Part shown: in pieces, positions 55,323-62,914 of the stretch
Position numbering within the stretch: the first letter of the stretch is position 1
Layout of the letters: the number at the start of each line of letters is the position of its first letter
Assembly (NCBI RefSeq): GCF_900104135.1
Contig: NZ_FNIV01000002.1
Span: forward strand, 186,001 to 250,000
DNA from: Halomonas shengliensis
Lineage (GTDB): Bacteria > Pseudomonadota > Gammaproteobacteria > Pseudomonadales > Halomonadaceae
Length of the DNA: 64,000 bases
Reading direction: 5' to 3'
Translations under genes and position numbers: made by a program
The notes under the pieces: model-generated
Database searches by the model: none
Seen by the model: the letters and a program-made list of their open reading frames with translations, nothing else
Told to the model about the DNA's origin: nothing

Positions 55323-55699
55323 GCGTTTCAGTTCCCTTGTTTCCAGATGCCGGCCTCGTTCTTCTTGCTACCGGGAGGGGCCGACGACTCCCGATATTCG
55401 TTGCACTTTTCTGGAGGGCTCGCCATGGAATTGATGGCCACAGATGGTCCATGCGGCGAGTTCAAGCTCCCTTTGAACCGGCTACAATTTTACACATTCG
55501 GATACACGGAATAAAGCGGATTAAGCCATTGGGAAGGCGACAATGGTCGAAGGCTCAGGGAGAGGATCAGGCATCCAGCATGGTCAGTTTATGCGCCCGA
55601 TTTTGGGGCACATCACCTAGTTGATAAAGCCACGCCTGACTGGGCATCAATATGGGGAGCATGGCGCGGAATGCGCGACGCCACCATCCCTCCCCCGGC
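55323..55699. other. Intergenic stretch with no gene seen
   Basis: The 377 bp between the DUF3015 start and the ZipA-like stop (both minus strand) hold only short reading frames without family features. The composition is less GC-rich than the genes around it. It presumably carries the DUF3015 promoter. I see no RNA gene, repeat or clear terminator. Confidence 0.5.
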
Positions 55700-56314
55700 T
55701 CAGAACTTCGCCTTGCCGTCGATGACGGCCTGAAACCCCGCTTCGGTAATCGGTTGGTTCTGTGCGTCGACCACGTTAGCCCCAAGGCGCGACAGATCCC
55801 TGGCCAGTGCCACCAGCCGCACGAGCTGCAGCTTGTTGGGTGAAGAGGAGCGACGATCCTTCAGGATACGAATGCTCAGGCCCTTGATCGGCCACTGGCT
55901 GCTATGGTCATTGAACGAAGGCAGGGACGCCGGGGGATAGGCATTGGCGACAAGAATCGGGTTTCGCGGTGAGACACCTGCGATGGTGAACGAGCGGGTC
56001 TCGCTCTCGAACACCGCACCCGCCGCCGCCAGCACGTTACCGATGTTCAGGTTCAAGCCTGCCGAGGGACTATCGAACACCACCAGCAGCCCCCAGGCTC
56101 CCGATTGTTCATCCACCAGCACCGGGGCCTGCGACGCTTCTCTCGCAACGGTGCCCGCGCCGGCGGGTACGCTCGCCCGGCGGCTTTTCCCCATACCGCC
56201 CGGCGGCCACAGGCTTTGTCCGCTCCATAAAAGGTAAACCAGCACCAGGCCGCAATTGAGGCTGATCCACATCGCGATGATGGCGACCAGCAGCAACGTC
56301 GTCGTTGTATCCAT
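55700..56314 (-). CDS. ZipA C-terminal-like membrane-anchored protein (paralogue 2)
   Basis: A 204-residue protein built like the one at 37266: an N-terminal helix (about 6-28), a short basic linker, then a ZipA-type domain. Shared landmarks with paralogue 1 are LLVVFDSPSAGLN, NVLAAAGAVFESETRSFTI, PASLPSF and a final VVDAQNQPITEAGFQAV. The upstream frame to 56368 is not needed; MDTTTTLLLVAIIAMW at 56312-56314 fits. It lies downstream of flagellin in the same direction. A role in positioning the flagellar or division machinery is only a guess. Confidence 0.65.
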   Translation of the reverse strand: MDTTTTLLLVAIIAMWISLNCGLVLVYLLWSGQSLWPPGGMGKSRRASVPAGAGTVAREASQAPVLVDEQSGAWGLLVVFDSPSAGLNLNIGNVLAAAGAVFESETRSFTIAGVSPRNPILVANAYPPASLPSFNDHSSQWPIKGLSIRILKDRRSSSPNKLQLVRLVALARDLSRLGANVVDAQNQPITEAGFQAVIDGKAKF

Positions 56315-56439
56315 TGGGCTCTCGTCAACAGCTCCATGTCTTTTCGGAAGGCACCTTGGGCCTCGCAAGGCTCCAGGGCGAAACCAAGCAGGCTAAGTGA
56401 TAAGCTAAACAAGACGAGAAAGCAATGGATTACATCGTT

Positions 56440-56649
56440 TTATAACGTATCCATCGATCTACCCAGCATGGCCAGAGTATGCGCCCGCTGCTGGTTCACG
56501 GCGTCATCGAGAATGGGCAACAGCCTGTCGTACTCCTTCGGCATCTCGGTCTCCATACCGGTGGCCGCGAAATGATCAATAGTTCGCTGGGTATCATCGA
56601 TGACGGCTTGAAGCTTATCGATCACCCGCTGATGCTCATCCACGGTCAT
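56440..56649 (-). CDS. Small helical protein downstream of flagellin
   Basis: A 69-residue protein predicted to be mostly helical (HQRVIDKLQAVIDDTQRTID, AVNQQRAHTLAMLGRS). I recognise no family. It follows flagellin by about 100 bp in the same direction, after the hairpin at 56669-56694, so it might be read through from fliC. Small helical proteins next to flagellin are often chaperones (FliS, FliT), but no FliS or FliT motif is visible. Confidence 0.45.
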   Translation of the reverse strand: MTVDEHQRVIDKLQAVIDDTQRTIDHFAATGMETEMPKEYDRLLPILDDAVNQQRAHTLAMLGRSMDTL

Positions 56650-56668
56650 GTTATCTCCAGAAGCAAGA

Positions 56669-56694
56669 AACCGGCCCCACGATGGGAGCCGGTT
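56669..56694 (-). terminator. Candidate terminator after fliC
   Basis: AACCGGC pairs with GCCGGTT, extended by an inner CCCA/TGGG, about 57 bases after the fliC stop. On the minus strand it is followed by TCTTGCTT, a weak T-rich tract. Confidence 0.6.
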
Positions 56695-56750
56695 CGTTGA
56701 AAACCAAGGGGAAGAGCGCCTTCCCCAAGGTCTGGCGCAAGGGCTTCAGA

Positions 56751-58274
56751 TTAACCCAGCAGAGATAGCACGTTCTGCGGGATCTGGTTGGCCTGTGCCA
56801 GTACGGAAGTGCCAGCCTGCTGCAGAATCTGCGCACGAGTCATGTTCGCTACTTCTGTCGCATAATCTGCGTCTTCGATGCGCGAACGGGCGGCAGACAG
56901 GTTGGTTTCATTCGTTGCCAAGTTGGTAATAGCAGACTCGAAACGGTTCTGGATGGCACCAAGGTCGGAGCGAAGGCTGTCAACCTGATTCAAAGCAGAA
57001 TCGATAGACTTTAGAGGGTCAACTACTGCTTGCTCGCCAAGTGTCACTACACCAGTTTCCATATCCACAGTGGCATTATGGTAAGTAGTCTCATCGCCAT
57101 TTTCATTTTTTACGAAGTAAGTACCATCTTCACCTTTCATCAAGGTGTTTGTGCCCTCATCAAGCTCAGAATTAACTGATGAAAGATCGGTAGTCACTTC
57201 TGCAGTGCCAGCAACGGTTAACACATTACCGGATGTAGCTTCTGTATAACCAGTACCAACAGCTACTGCACTGCCGTCTTTTGACCCAAGTACCACTTCA
57301 CCAGTATCATAATCAATCGTATTATTTGTGCCATCAATTGTCCAAGTGCTGGTTCCATCCGAAACTACAACACCTGCACCAGCATCTTGAGTGTAGACAC
57401 TAAATGTTGGATTAGCACCATCAGAAGAAGAATAATTGTTGGCAATATCCGCTAATTCAATAACATTACCATCGCCATCTACAAAGCTATCAGATGCCGT
57501 TGCAGAAGCGCCTGATGCTGTAGCAGTAGTAGAATTATAGCTCACAGTCCCCGCATCAGTATCGAGCGTGGTGTCATATAAATCTGTGCCAATCTGAGCA
57601 TACAACTCACCATCATCACCCACGACGAACGTGGCCGCGCCAGGTTCGGCACCACTGTAGGACAACTCCACAGTGGTTGCAGCAACTGCTTCTGTCAGCG
57701 TACTGCCATCGCTGCCTACCTCTGACAGAGAATCTGAGCTGACTTGGTTTTTAAGATCAAGATTTTTCAGACCTAGGGTGTTAGCATTAATCTCCTGAAG
57801 AGCAACTTCAATATCTTCACCGTCGTTGGCGCCAACTTGGATTTTAATATCTTGATCAGCCGCAAGAACTTTAACACCGTTAAAGTTGGTCTCTCCTGAG
57901 ATACGGTCAATCTCTTCAAGGCGCTGGGCAACTTCGTCTTGGATAGACTGCAGGTCATCCTGAGAGTTGGTGCCGTTTGCAGCCTGAGTAGACAGTTCAC
58001 GGATTCGCTGCAGGTTATCGTTTACCTGATTCAAGGCACCTTCAGCAGTCTGGGCGACAGAGATACCGTCATTGGCGTTACGCTGAGCCTGAGCCAGACC
58101 GGTGATCTGAGCGGTCATGCGGTTGGCGATGGCCTGACCGGCCGCATCATCCTTGGCGCTGTTGATGCGCAGGCCAGAGCTCAGACGCTCCATGGAGGTC
58201 TGCAGGCTGTTCTGGGACTTGGACAGGTTCTGCTGTCCGATCATGGAGGTGATGTTGGTATTGATCACTGACAT
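56751..58274 (-). CDS. fliC: Flagellin
   Basis: A 507-residue flagellin. The conserved N-terminus (MSVINTNITSMIGQQNLSK, LSSGLRINSAKDDAAGQAIA) and C-terminus (NVLSLLG, RIEDADYATEVANMTRAQIL in part) form the D0/D1 rod core. The central D2/D3 region (about residues 180-420) is Ser/Thr/Gly/Asp-rich with a repeated beta-hairpin pattern ending in TGEVVLG, TGVVTLG or AGTVSYN. This centre is plainly richer in A and T than the ends and neighbours, suggesting exchange of the surface domain. A sigma-28 promoter is at 58383-58409. Confidence 0.96.
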   Translation of the reverse strand: MSVINTNITSMIGQQNLSKSQNSLQTSMERLSSGLRINSAKDDAAGQAIANRMTAQITGLAQAQRNANDGISVAQTAEGALNQVNDNLQRIRELSTQAANGTNSQDDLQSIQDEVAQRLEEIDRISGETNFNGVKVLAADQDIKIQVGANDGEDIEVALQEINANTLGLKNLDLKNQVSSDSLSEVGSDGSTLTEAVAATTVELSYSGAEPGAATFVVGDDGELYAQIGTDLYDTTLDTDAGTVSYNSTTATASGASATASDSFVDGDGNVIELADIANNYSSSDGANPTFSVYTQDAGAGVVVSDGTSTWTIDGTNNTIDYDTGEVVLGSKDGSAVAVGTGYTEATSGNVLTVAGTAEVTTDLSSVNSELDEGTNTLMKGEDGTYFVKNENGDETTYHNATVDMETGVVTLGEQAVVDPLKSIDSALNQVDSLRSDLGAIQNRFESAITNLATNETNLSAARSRIEDADYATEVANMTRAQILQQAGTSVLAQANQIPQNVLSLLG

Positions 58275-58382
58275 GGTGTGATTCCTTCCAAGCTGTTGAG
58301 GGCTCCAATGGCGGGCCCGCTGCGTGTTTTACCCAAAGGCCCAGCGGGCCTGCCACAACGGCGCCGTTGGCCGTTACTCTCT

Positions 58383-58409
58383 ATAACGGCGGCCGGGGGG
58401 AGGACTTTA
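58383..58409 (-). promoter_or_regulatory. Candidate sigma-28 promoter of fliC
   Basis: On the minus strand TAAAGTCC, 11 bp, GCCGTTAT: six of eight matches in each element. It ends 109 bases before the fliC ATG, leaving a long leader. Confidence 0.7.
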
Positions 58410-58496
58410 GGGGAAGATCACCATTTTTTTGCCGCCGGGGGTCGAAAACCTTGACACGGCACAACGCCTGGCGGGGCCTAGCAAGTGGCTAGACGG

Positions 58497-58526
58497 CATC
58501 GCCCCGGCCGGGTGGCCGGGGCGATG
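58497..58526 (-). terminator. Candidate terminator after the downstream fliD
   Basis: A perfect 13-bp stem (CATCGCCCCGGCC with its complement) and a four-base loop lie 22 bases after the fliD stop, upstream of the fliC promoter. There is no clear T-run. Confidence 0.55.
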
Positions 58527-58547
58527 GGGTGCGGCGGGAAGGAAGGC

Positions 58548-59945
58548 TTACTTCTTGCGACCGAGCTGGGCGTCCAGGGCGTCGAACTGCTGGGTGAGGT
58601 ACTCGCTGGTCTGGTTCATCTGGGCGATCATGGCGTCGAGCTGGCCGAACTGCACGCGGTAGCGCTCGATGGTGCGCTCGATGCTCTGCTCCATGCGGCC
58701 ATAACGCTCGTCCAGGCGCTCCAGGCGGCCCTCGGCGCCCTCGATGGAGCGATTGACCAGGCCGCTGTCGTCCAGCAGCTGAGAGAGGGTGCCGTTCACC
58801 TGCCCGGCCAGGCCGCCGGCCTCGTCGGCACCGGCGAAGAACTCGCCCAGAGCGGCCATGTTGCCGCTGACCAGCTCGTCCAGAGCCTCGTCATCGAGCT
58901 CCAGGGTGCCGTCGCGCTGCAGGCTGATGCCCACCTCACCGAGCATGCGTAGCTCGCCTTCCCCCACCCCGCCGGAGAGCGCGGCGCGCAGGCGGGATTC
59001 GATGGTGCGCACGGTGCGGTCACCGTTGAGCTCGCCGGCCTGTCCGCTCTCGCTGTCGTAACTGGTGAGGGTGCCGATGGTGTCCTTGAGCTCGTTGAAT
59101 GCCTTGACGAACCCTGAGACCGCCTCGCGCACCTTGAGGGTGTCCTGCTCCACGCGCAGGGTATCGGGCTGGCCTTCGGCGGTGGTGGCGTTGAGCGTCA
59201 GCGTCACCCCCTGGATGGCGCCCTCCACGGTATTGGAGGCGCTGGTAATGTCGATGCCGTTGACCTTGAGGGCGGCATCCTGGCCGGTCTGAGTGACAAT
59301 AGCACCCGGCTCTGTCGCCAGGTTGCCAACAACCAAATCCTCGAAGTTGGTGCTATCGATGGACGCCTCGGCTCCGGTCTCCTTAGAGTTCAGCGCCAGG
59401 CGATAACCGCTGCCATCGTGGACGATGGAGGCGGAGACACCGGCATCATCGCGGGCGTTGATGGCGTCGCGGATATCCTCGAGAGTGCTGTTAGCAGTGA
59501 TATCCACCTTGACCACCGGCACATCACCCCCGACGAAGTTCAGCACCAGCTTGCCGGCGCTAGCGTCAAGCGCAGCCTGATCCACGATGGGCTGGTCAGC
59601 AGACGCGACGCGCTGAGTGGCCAGGGTGCCGGCGGTGGCCAGTTTCCCCACCTCCACGCTGAAGCTGCCCGGCTGGGCCTCGCTACCGGCCTTGGCGGTA
59701 AAGGCCTCGCCACGCACGTTGGCGGAGAGGCTCTGGTAGAGCGAGGCGTCGTTGAGCTTGTCCACGCTCTCCTGGAAGGTGGTGAGCGCGGACTGGAGCC
59801 GACCGAAGGCCGAGATGCGCGCTTCCTGCTGCGCCTGCTGCGCCTTGATCGGCTCGAGCTTGCCGCGCTCGGCATCACGCAGCTGATCCAGCAGCCCGTT
59901 CAGGTCCAAGCCGGAGCCGATGCCGAGGGAGGAGATGGTTGCCAT
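58548..59945 (-). CDS. fliD: Flagellar filament cap protein FliD (copy 1)
   Basis: A 465-residue hook-associated protein 2. It starts MATISSLGIGSGLDLNGLLDQL (first part shown) and has the N-terminal D0/D1 helices, a FlgE/FliD-type middle (LNFVGGDVPVVKVDI, DIRDAINARDDAGVSASIV) and a C-terminal helical end (ERTIERYRVQFGQLDAM). FliD caps the filament and folds flagellin onto it. It closely resembles the next gene upstream (60036-61439), so fliD is duplicated in tandem. It has its own sigma-28 promoter at 59991-60017. No fliS follows. Confidence 0.95.
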   Translation of the reverse strand: MATISSLGIGSGLDLNGLLDQLRDAERGKLEPIKAQQAQQEARISAFGRLQSALTTFQESVDKLNDASLYQSLSANVRGEAFTAKAGSEAQPGSFSVEVGKLATAGTLATQRVASADQPIVDQAALDASAGKLVLNFVGGDVPVVKVDITANSTLEDIRDAINARDDAGVSASIVHDGSGYRLALNSKETGAEASIDSTNFEDLVVGNLATEPGAIVTQTGQDAALKVNGIDITSASNTVEGAIQGVTLTLNATTAEGQPDTLRVEQDTLKVREAVSGFVKAFNELKDTIGTLTSYDSESGQAGELNGDRTVRTIESRLRAALSGGVGEGELRMLGEVGISLQRDGTLELDDEALDELVSGNMAALGEFFAGADEAGGLAGQVNGTLSQLLDDSGLVNRSIEGAEGRLERLDERYGRMEQSIERTIERYRVQFGQLDAMIAQMNQTSEYLTQQFDALDAQLGRKK

Positions 59946-59990
59946 GGGAATGTCATCCTGTGTCGAAACCCATCACGGGCCTGACAAGGA

Positions 59991-60017
59991 GTATCGACCA
60001 GGCGGAGGGAAACTTTA
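59991..60017 (-). promoter_or_regulatory. Candidate sigma-28 promoter of fliD copy 1
   Basis: On the minus strand TAAAGTTT (perfect -35), 11 bp, GTCGATAC (six of eight). It lies in the 90-bp gap between the two fliD genes and ends 46 bases before the ATG. Confidence 0.75.
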
Positions 60018-60035
60018 ACCCCTGCCGCCAGCCGT

Positions 60036-61439
60036 TCAGTTCCCCTGGTTGAGCTGGGCGTCCAGGTTGGCGAACTGCTGGGTGAGGTAGGTACTGGTCT
60101 GGTTCATCTGGGCGATCATGCCGTCGAGCTGACCGAACTGGGTGCGGTAGCGGTCGATGGTGCGCTCCACGCCTTGCTCCATGCGGGCGTAGCGCTCGCC
60201 CAGGCGCTCCAGCCGACCCTCGGCGCCCTCGATGGAACGCGAGACCAGGCCACTGTCGTCGAGCATCTGGCCCAGGGCTTCTCCCACGCGCCCGGCCATG
60301 CCGGTGGTCGCCTCGCCCCCGGCGAAGAACTCGCCCAGGGCGGCCATGTTGCCGCTGACCTGCTCGGAGAGGGCGTCCTCATCCAGCTCGAGGGTACCGT
60401 CGCGCTGCAGGCTGATGCCCACCTCGCTGAGCATGCCGATCTCGCCGCCGGGCACGCCGCCCGAGAGCACGCTGCGCAGCCGTGACTCCACGGTGCGCAC
60501 GGTGCGATCCCCGTTGAGCTCACCGGCCTGGCCGGTCTCTGCGTCGTAGGCGGTCAGCTCGCCGATGGTGCCCTTGAGCTCGTTGAAGGACGACACAAAG
60601 CCGGAAACCGCCTCGCGCACCTTAAGAGTGTCCTGCTCCACGCTCAGGGTGGCGCTGCCTTCGGCCTGCAGGTCCAGGGTGACGCCCTGGATCGCCTCCT
60701 CCACCTGGTTGGTGGCGCTGGTGATGGCGATGCCGTTGATGGAGAGCGCGGCATCCTGGCCGCCGTTGTCGATCACGCCTTCGACCGCGTCTGCCGGGTC
60801 GCTCACCGTGACGGCGGGATCGGTGACGAAGAAGTCGGTCTCGAAGGTCATGCCGGTGACGGAGGCGGCCTCGCCGGTCTCGCTGGACATCAGCGCCAGC
60901 CGCGAGCCCTCGCCGTCGTTGATCACGCTGGCGGTGACGCCGACACCCTCCTTGGCGTTGATGGCATCGCGGATATCGCCGAGGGTGCTGCCGCCGGCCA
61001 CGGTCACGTCCACCGATGTGGGTTCGCCTTCGGGCGCGTTGGCGAACTCGAGGGTCAGGGTGCGTTCGGCGTCGGTGAGCGCCTGATCGGGCTCGGCGAC
61101 GATGCGCTGGCTGGCCAGGGTGCCGGCGGTGGCAAGCCCGTTGACCTCGACGTTGTAATTCCCCGGCTGGGCACTGGCATCGACGCTGGTGGAGAGAGTC
61201 TCCCCACCGCCGCTGGCCGAGAGACTCTCGTAGAGGGAGGCGTTCTGCAGGTTGGCCACGCTGTCGTCGAACTGAGTCATGGCCGACTGCAGCGAGCCCA
61301 GGGCCGAGATGCGCGACTCCTGCTGCTGCTGCTGGGCGGCGATGGGCTCGAGCTTGCCGCGCTCGGCGTCGCGGAGCTGGTCGAGCAGGCCGTTGAGGTC
61401 GAGCCCGGAACCGATGCCGAGCGAGGAGATGCTAGCCAT
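60036..61439 (-). CDS. fliD: Flagellar filament cap protein FliD (copy 2)
   Basis: A 467-residue paralogue of the fliD at 58548, with almost identical ends (MASISSLGIGSGLDLNGLL, QMNQTSTYLTQQFANLDAQL) and a more divergent middle (SVDVTVAGGSTLGDIRDAIN). Both copies are full length with no broken frame. The middle difference may give two caps that suit different filaments or surfaces (inference). Its own sigma-28 promoter is at 61482-61508. It is divergent from the small gene at 61597. Confidence 0.94.
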   Translation of the reverse strand: MASISSLGIGSGLDLNGLLDQLRDAERGKLEPIAAQQQQQESRISALGSLQSAMTQFDDSVANLQNASLYESLSASGGGETLSTSVDASAQPGNYNVEVNGLATAGTLASQRIVAEPDQALTDAERTLTLEFANAPEGEPTSVDVTVAGGSTLGDIRDAINAKEGVGVTASVINDGEGSRLALMSSETGEAASVTGMTFETDFFVTDPAVTVSDPADAVEGVIDNGGQDAALSINGIAITSATNQVEEAIQGVTLDLQAEGSATLSVEQDTLKVREAVSGFVSSFNELKGTIGELTAYDAETGQAGELNGDRTVRTVESRLRSVLSGGVPGGEIGMLSEVGISLQRDGTLELDEDALSEQVSGNMAALGEFFAGGEATTGMAGRVGEALGQMLDDSGLVSRSIEGAEGRLERLGERYARMEQGVERTIDRYRTQFGQLDGMIAQMNQTSTYLTQQFANLDAQLNQGN

Positions 61440-61481
61440 GACGCACTGCCTTTGGCGGGTGAATGTGTGTCTTGCCCATGG

Positions 61482-61508
61482 GCATCGGCTGCCCGAGGCC
61501 GAACTTTA
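61482..61508 (-). promoter_or_regulatory. Candidate sigma-28 promoter of fliD copy 2
   Basis: On the minus strand TAAAGTTC (seven of eight), 11 bp, GCCGATGC (six of eight), ending 43 bases before the ATG. Confidence 0.75.
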
Positions 61509-61526
61509 ACATCGATCGTCCCCGGC

Positions 61527-61553
61527 TCAAGGCGAGGGGCCGGAGGCCGATAG
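61527..61553 (+). promoter_or_regulatory. Candidate sigma-28 promoter of the small gene at 61597
   Basis: TCAAGGCG, 11 bp, GCCGATAG. The -10 matches in seven of eight; the -35 is weaker. It lies 44 bases before the TTG start. Confidence 0.5.
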
Positions 61554-61596
61554 CCCATTCAGCCGATTTTCCACCGACCCACCGAGGAGCCCGACC

Positions 61597-61947
61597 TTGC
61601 CCAGCAACGAGACCATCACCGCCCATGAGCTGCTCTACGATCTGGTGCCCAAGCTCAAGGCCACCGAGGCCACGGTGAGCGATACCCTGACCGCCCGCCT
61701 AATGATGACCACCGACCCCGAGGTGCGCGAGCGCCTCAAGACCTTCAAGGCGGAGTTCGAGCTGGAGCGCACCATGATCCGCATGAACCTGGAGCACCTG
61801 CTGCGCCGCCACGCCGAGGCGGTGGAGGCGGAGCGCAGCGGCAACGCCGGCGAGAGCCGCCACACCCTGCCGCTGGATGAGCACGAGGCCACCGCCGTGG
61901 CCCGGGTGCGCCAGCTCTACCGCCGCGCCCAGGAGCTGAAGCGCTGA
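61597..61947 (+). CDS. Small helical protein, possibly in the flagellar regulon
   Basis: A 116-residue, mostly helical protein (ITAHELLYDLVPKLKATEATV, ELERTMIRMNLEHLLRRHAEAVEAE). I recognise no family. It starts at a TTG with GAGGAG seven bases upstream; no ATG fits. It is divergent from fliD copy 2 and has a sigma-28-like promoter, so it may be an uncharacterised flagellar protein. It has no signal peptide or membrane segment. Confidence 0.6.
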   Translation: MPSNETITAHELLYDLVPKLKATEATVSDTLTARLMMTTDPEVRERLKTFKAEFELERTMIRMNLEHLLRRHAEAVEAERSGNAGESRHTLPLDEHEATAVARVRQLYRRAQELKR

Positions 61948-62009
61948 GGCTGGGGCCGGCGTAGTTGGCCCCATGCTAGACTGGCAAGACACACCAAGAG
62001 GCCCTTGCC

Positions 62010-62312
62010 ATGCGACTGAGCGAACGGGAGCGAGCCATCATCGTGTCGGCACTGAAGCGCCACTTCGGCGATGACTCGCGGGTCTGGCTGTTCGGCTCCA
62101 GAGCGAACGACAGCGCGCGCGGCGGCGACATCGACCTTCTTGTCGAGACAAACCTGGCGCAGGGTGATGACATCGTCGCGGCGAAGCTGAATGCGCTCGC
62201 CGAGATCCATTGCCAGATAGGCGAGCAGAAGATCGACCTGGTGATCCAGCGGCCCGGCGGACCGCAACTCCCGATCCATCGTGTCGCGCGAGAAACAGGA
62301 GTCAGCCTGTGA
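62010..62312 (+). CDS. MntA-like minimal nucleotidyltransferase (antitoxin)
   Basis: A 100-residue nucleotidyltransferase of the Pol-beta superfamily. The active-site motif is LFGSRANDSARGGDIDLLVE (GS-x9-DxD). Such proteins neutralise HEPN toxins, in MntA-HepT by AMPylating them. The gene overlaps the following HEPN-like gene by four bases (GTGA), the usual layout for this type of pair. Cytoplasmic. Confidence 0.82.
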   Translation: MRLSERERAIIVSALKRHFGDDSRVWLFGSRANDSARGGDIDLLVETNLAQGDDIVAAKLNALAEIHCQIGEQKIDLVIQRPGGPQLPIHRVARETGVSL

Positions 62313-62773
62313 CGACCGATGCCTTCGACGGGGCACTGACGATCTGCGAGCGCCACGCGGAGCGGCTGCGCTGGGCCATGGCCACGCTCGAACCGCTTTT
62401 CCCAATCACCCCAGGGGGCCTGGCCGACCTATCCGATGTCCAACTCGCCGTGGTGGACCAGTTCATCATGCGGTTCTCCAAACTTCAGGATGCCATGGGG
62501 GCCAAGCTGCTACCCGGTATCCTGGAGCTGACCAAGGAGCCAGGCAGCTTCCCGACCTTTATCGACAAGCTGAACCGTCTCGAGAAGATCGGCGCGATCC
62601 CCTCAGCGTCCGAGTGGCTCCAATTTCGCGAGATGCGTAACCAGTTCTCGTATGACTACCCCGATGATCCTGAGATCCAGGCCAGCCTGCTCAACAAGGC
62701 CCTCGAACTCTCACACCACCTACTTGCCACGCTCGAGCATGCTCAGGCGTTTTCCGCCCGCTATCGCGACTGA
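62309..62773 (+). CDS. HEPN/HepT-like protein lacking the catalytic His
   Basis: A 154-residue helical protein, partner of the MntA-like gene. Its signature stretch reads REMRNQFSYDYPDDPE; relatives have RN-x3-H (RNxxxHEYPDDPE). Arg110 is present, but the His position is Tyr115 (TAT, one base from CAT). The RNase motif RxxxxH is therefore broken. It could be an inactivated toxin, or the family may tolerate Tyr. GTG start (62309) overlapping the antitoxin stop. Confidence 0.75.
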   Translation: MTTDAFDGALTICERHAERLRWAMATLEPLFPITPGGLADLSDVQLAVVDQFIMRFSKLQDAMGAKLLPGILELTKEPGSFPTFIDKLNRLEKIGAIPSASEWLQFREMRNQFSYDYPDDPEIQASLLNKALELSHHLLATLEHAQAFSARYRD

Positions 62774-62835
62774 GCCATGTATCGCATCTGGCCTCTGTGC
62801 CGTCTGGCGAAGGCGGGAACCCTATAACGATACAA

Positions 62836-62889
62836 TTCTTGTACAACGCGTAAGCTGCGGCTAAACTTTCGCTCAGCACTGTACAAGAA
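62836..62889 (+). promoter_or_regulatory. Paired inverted operator-like sites before the PAS-PAS receptor gene
   Basis: TTCTTGTACA (62836-62845) and its exact complement TGTACAAGAA (62880-62889) face each other with 34 bases between them. Each contains a TGTACA palindrome. They lie 26 bases before the start codon, with a TATAAG at 62898-62903 after them as a possible -10. No known regulator is assigned. Confidence 0.45.
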
Positions 62890-62914
62890 CATTACACTAT
62901 AAGGGTCGCCGTCC

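Noticed and set aside
55567..55785. Minus-strand 72-codon frame before the ZipA-like stop
   Set aside because: It overlaps the end of the ZipA-like gene in another frame and has no family features or ribosome site.
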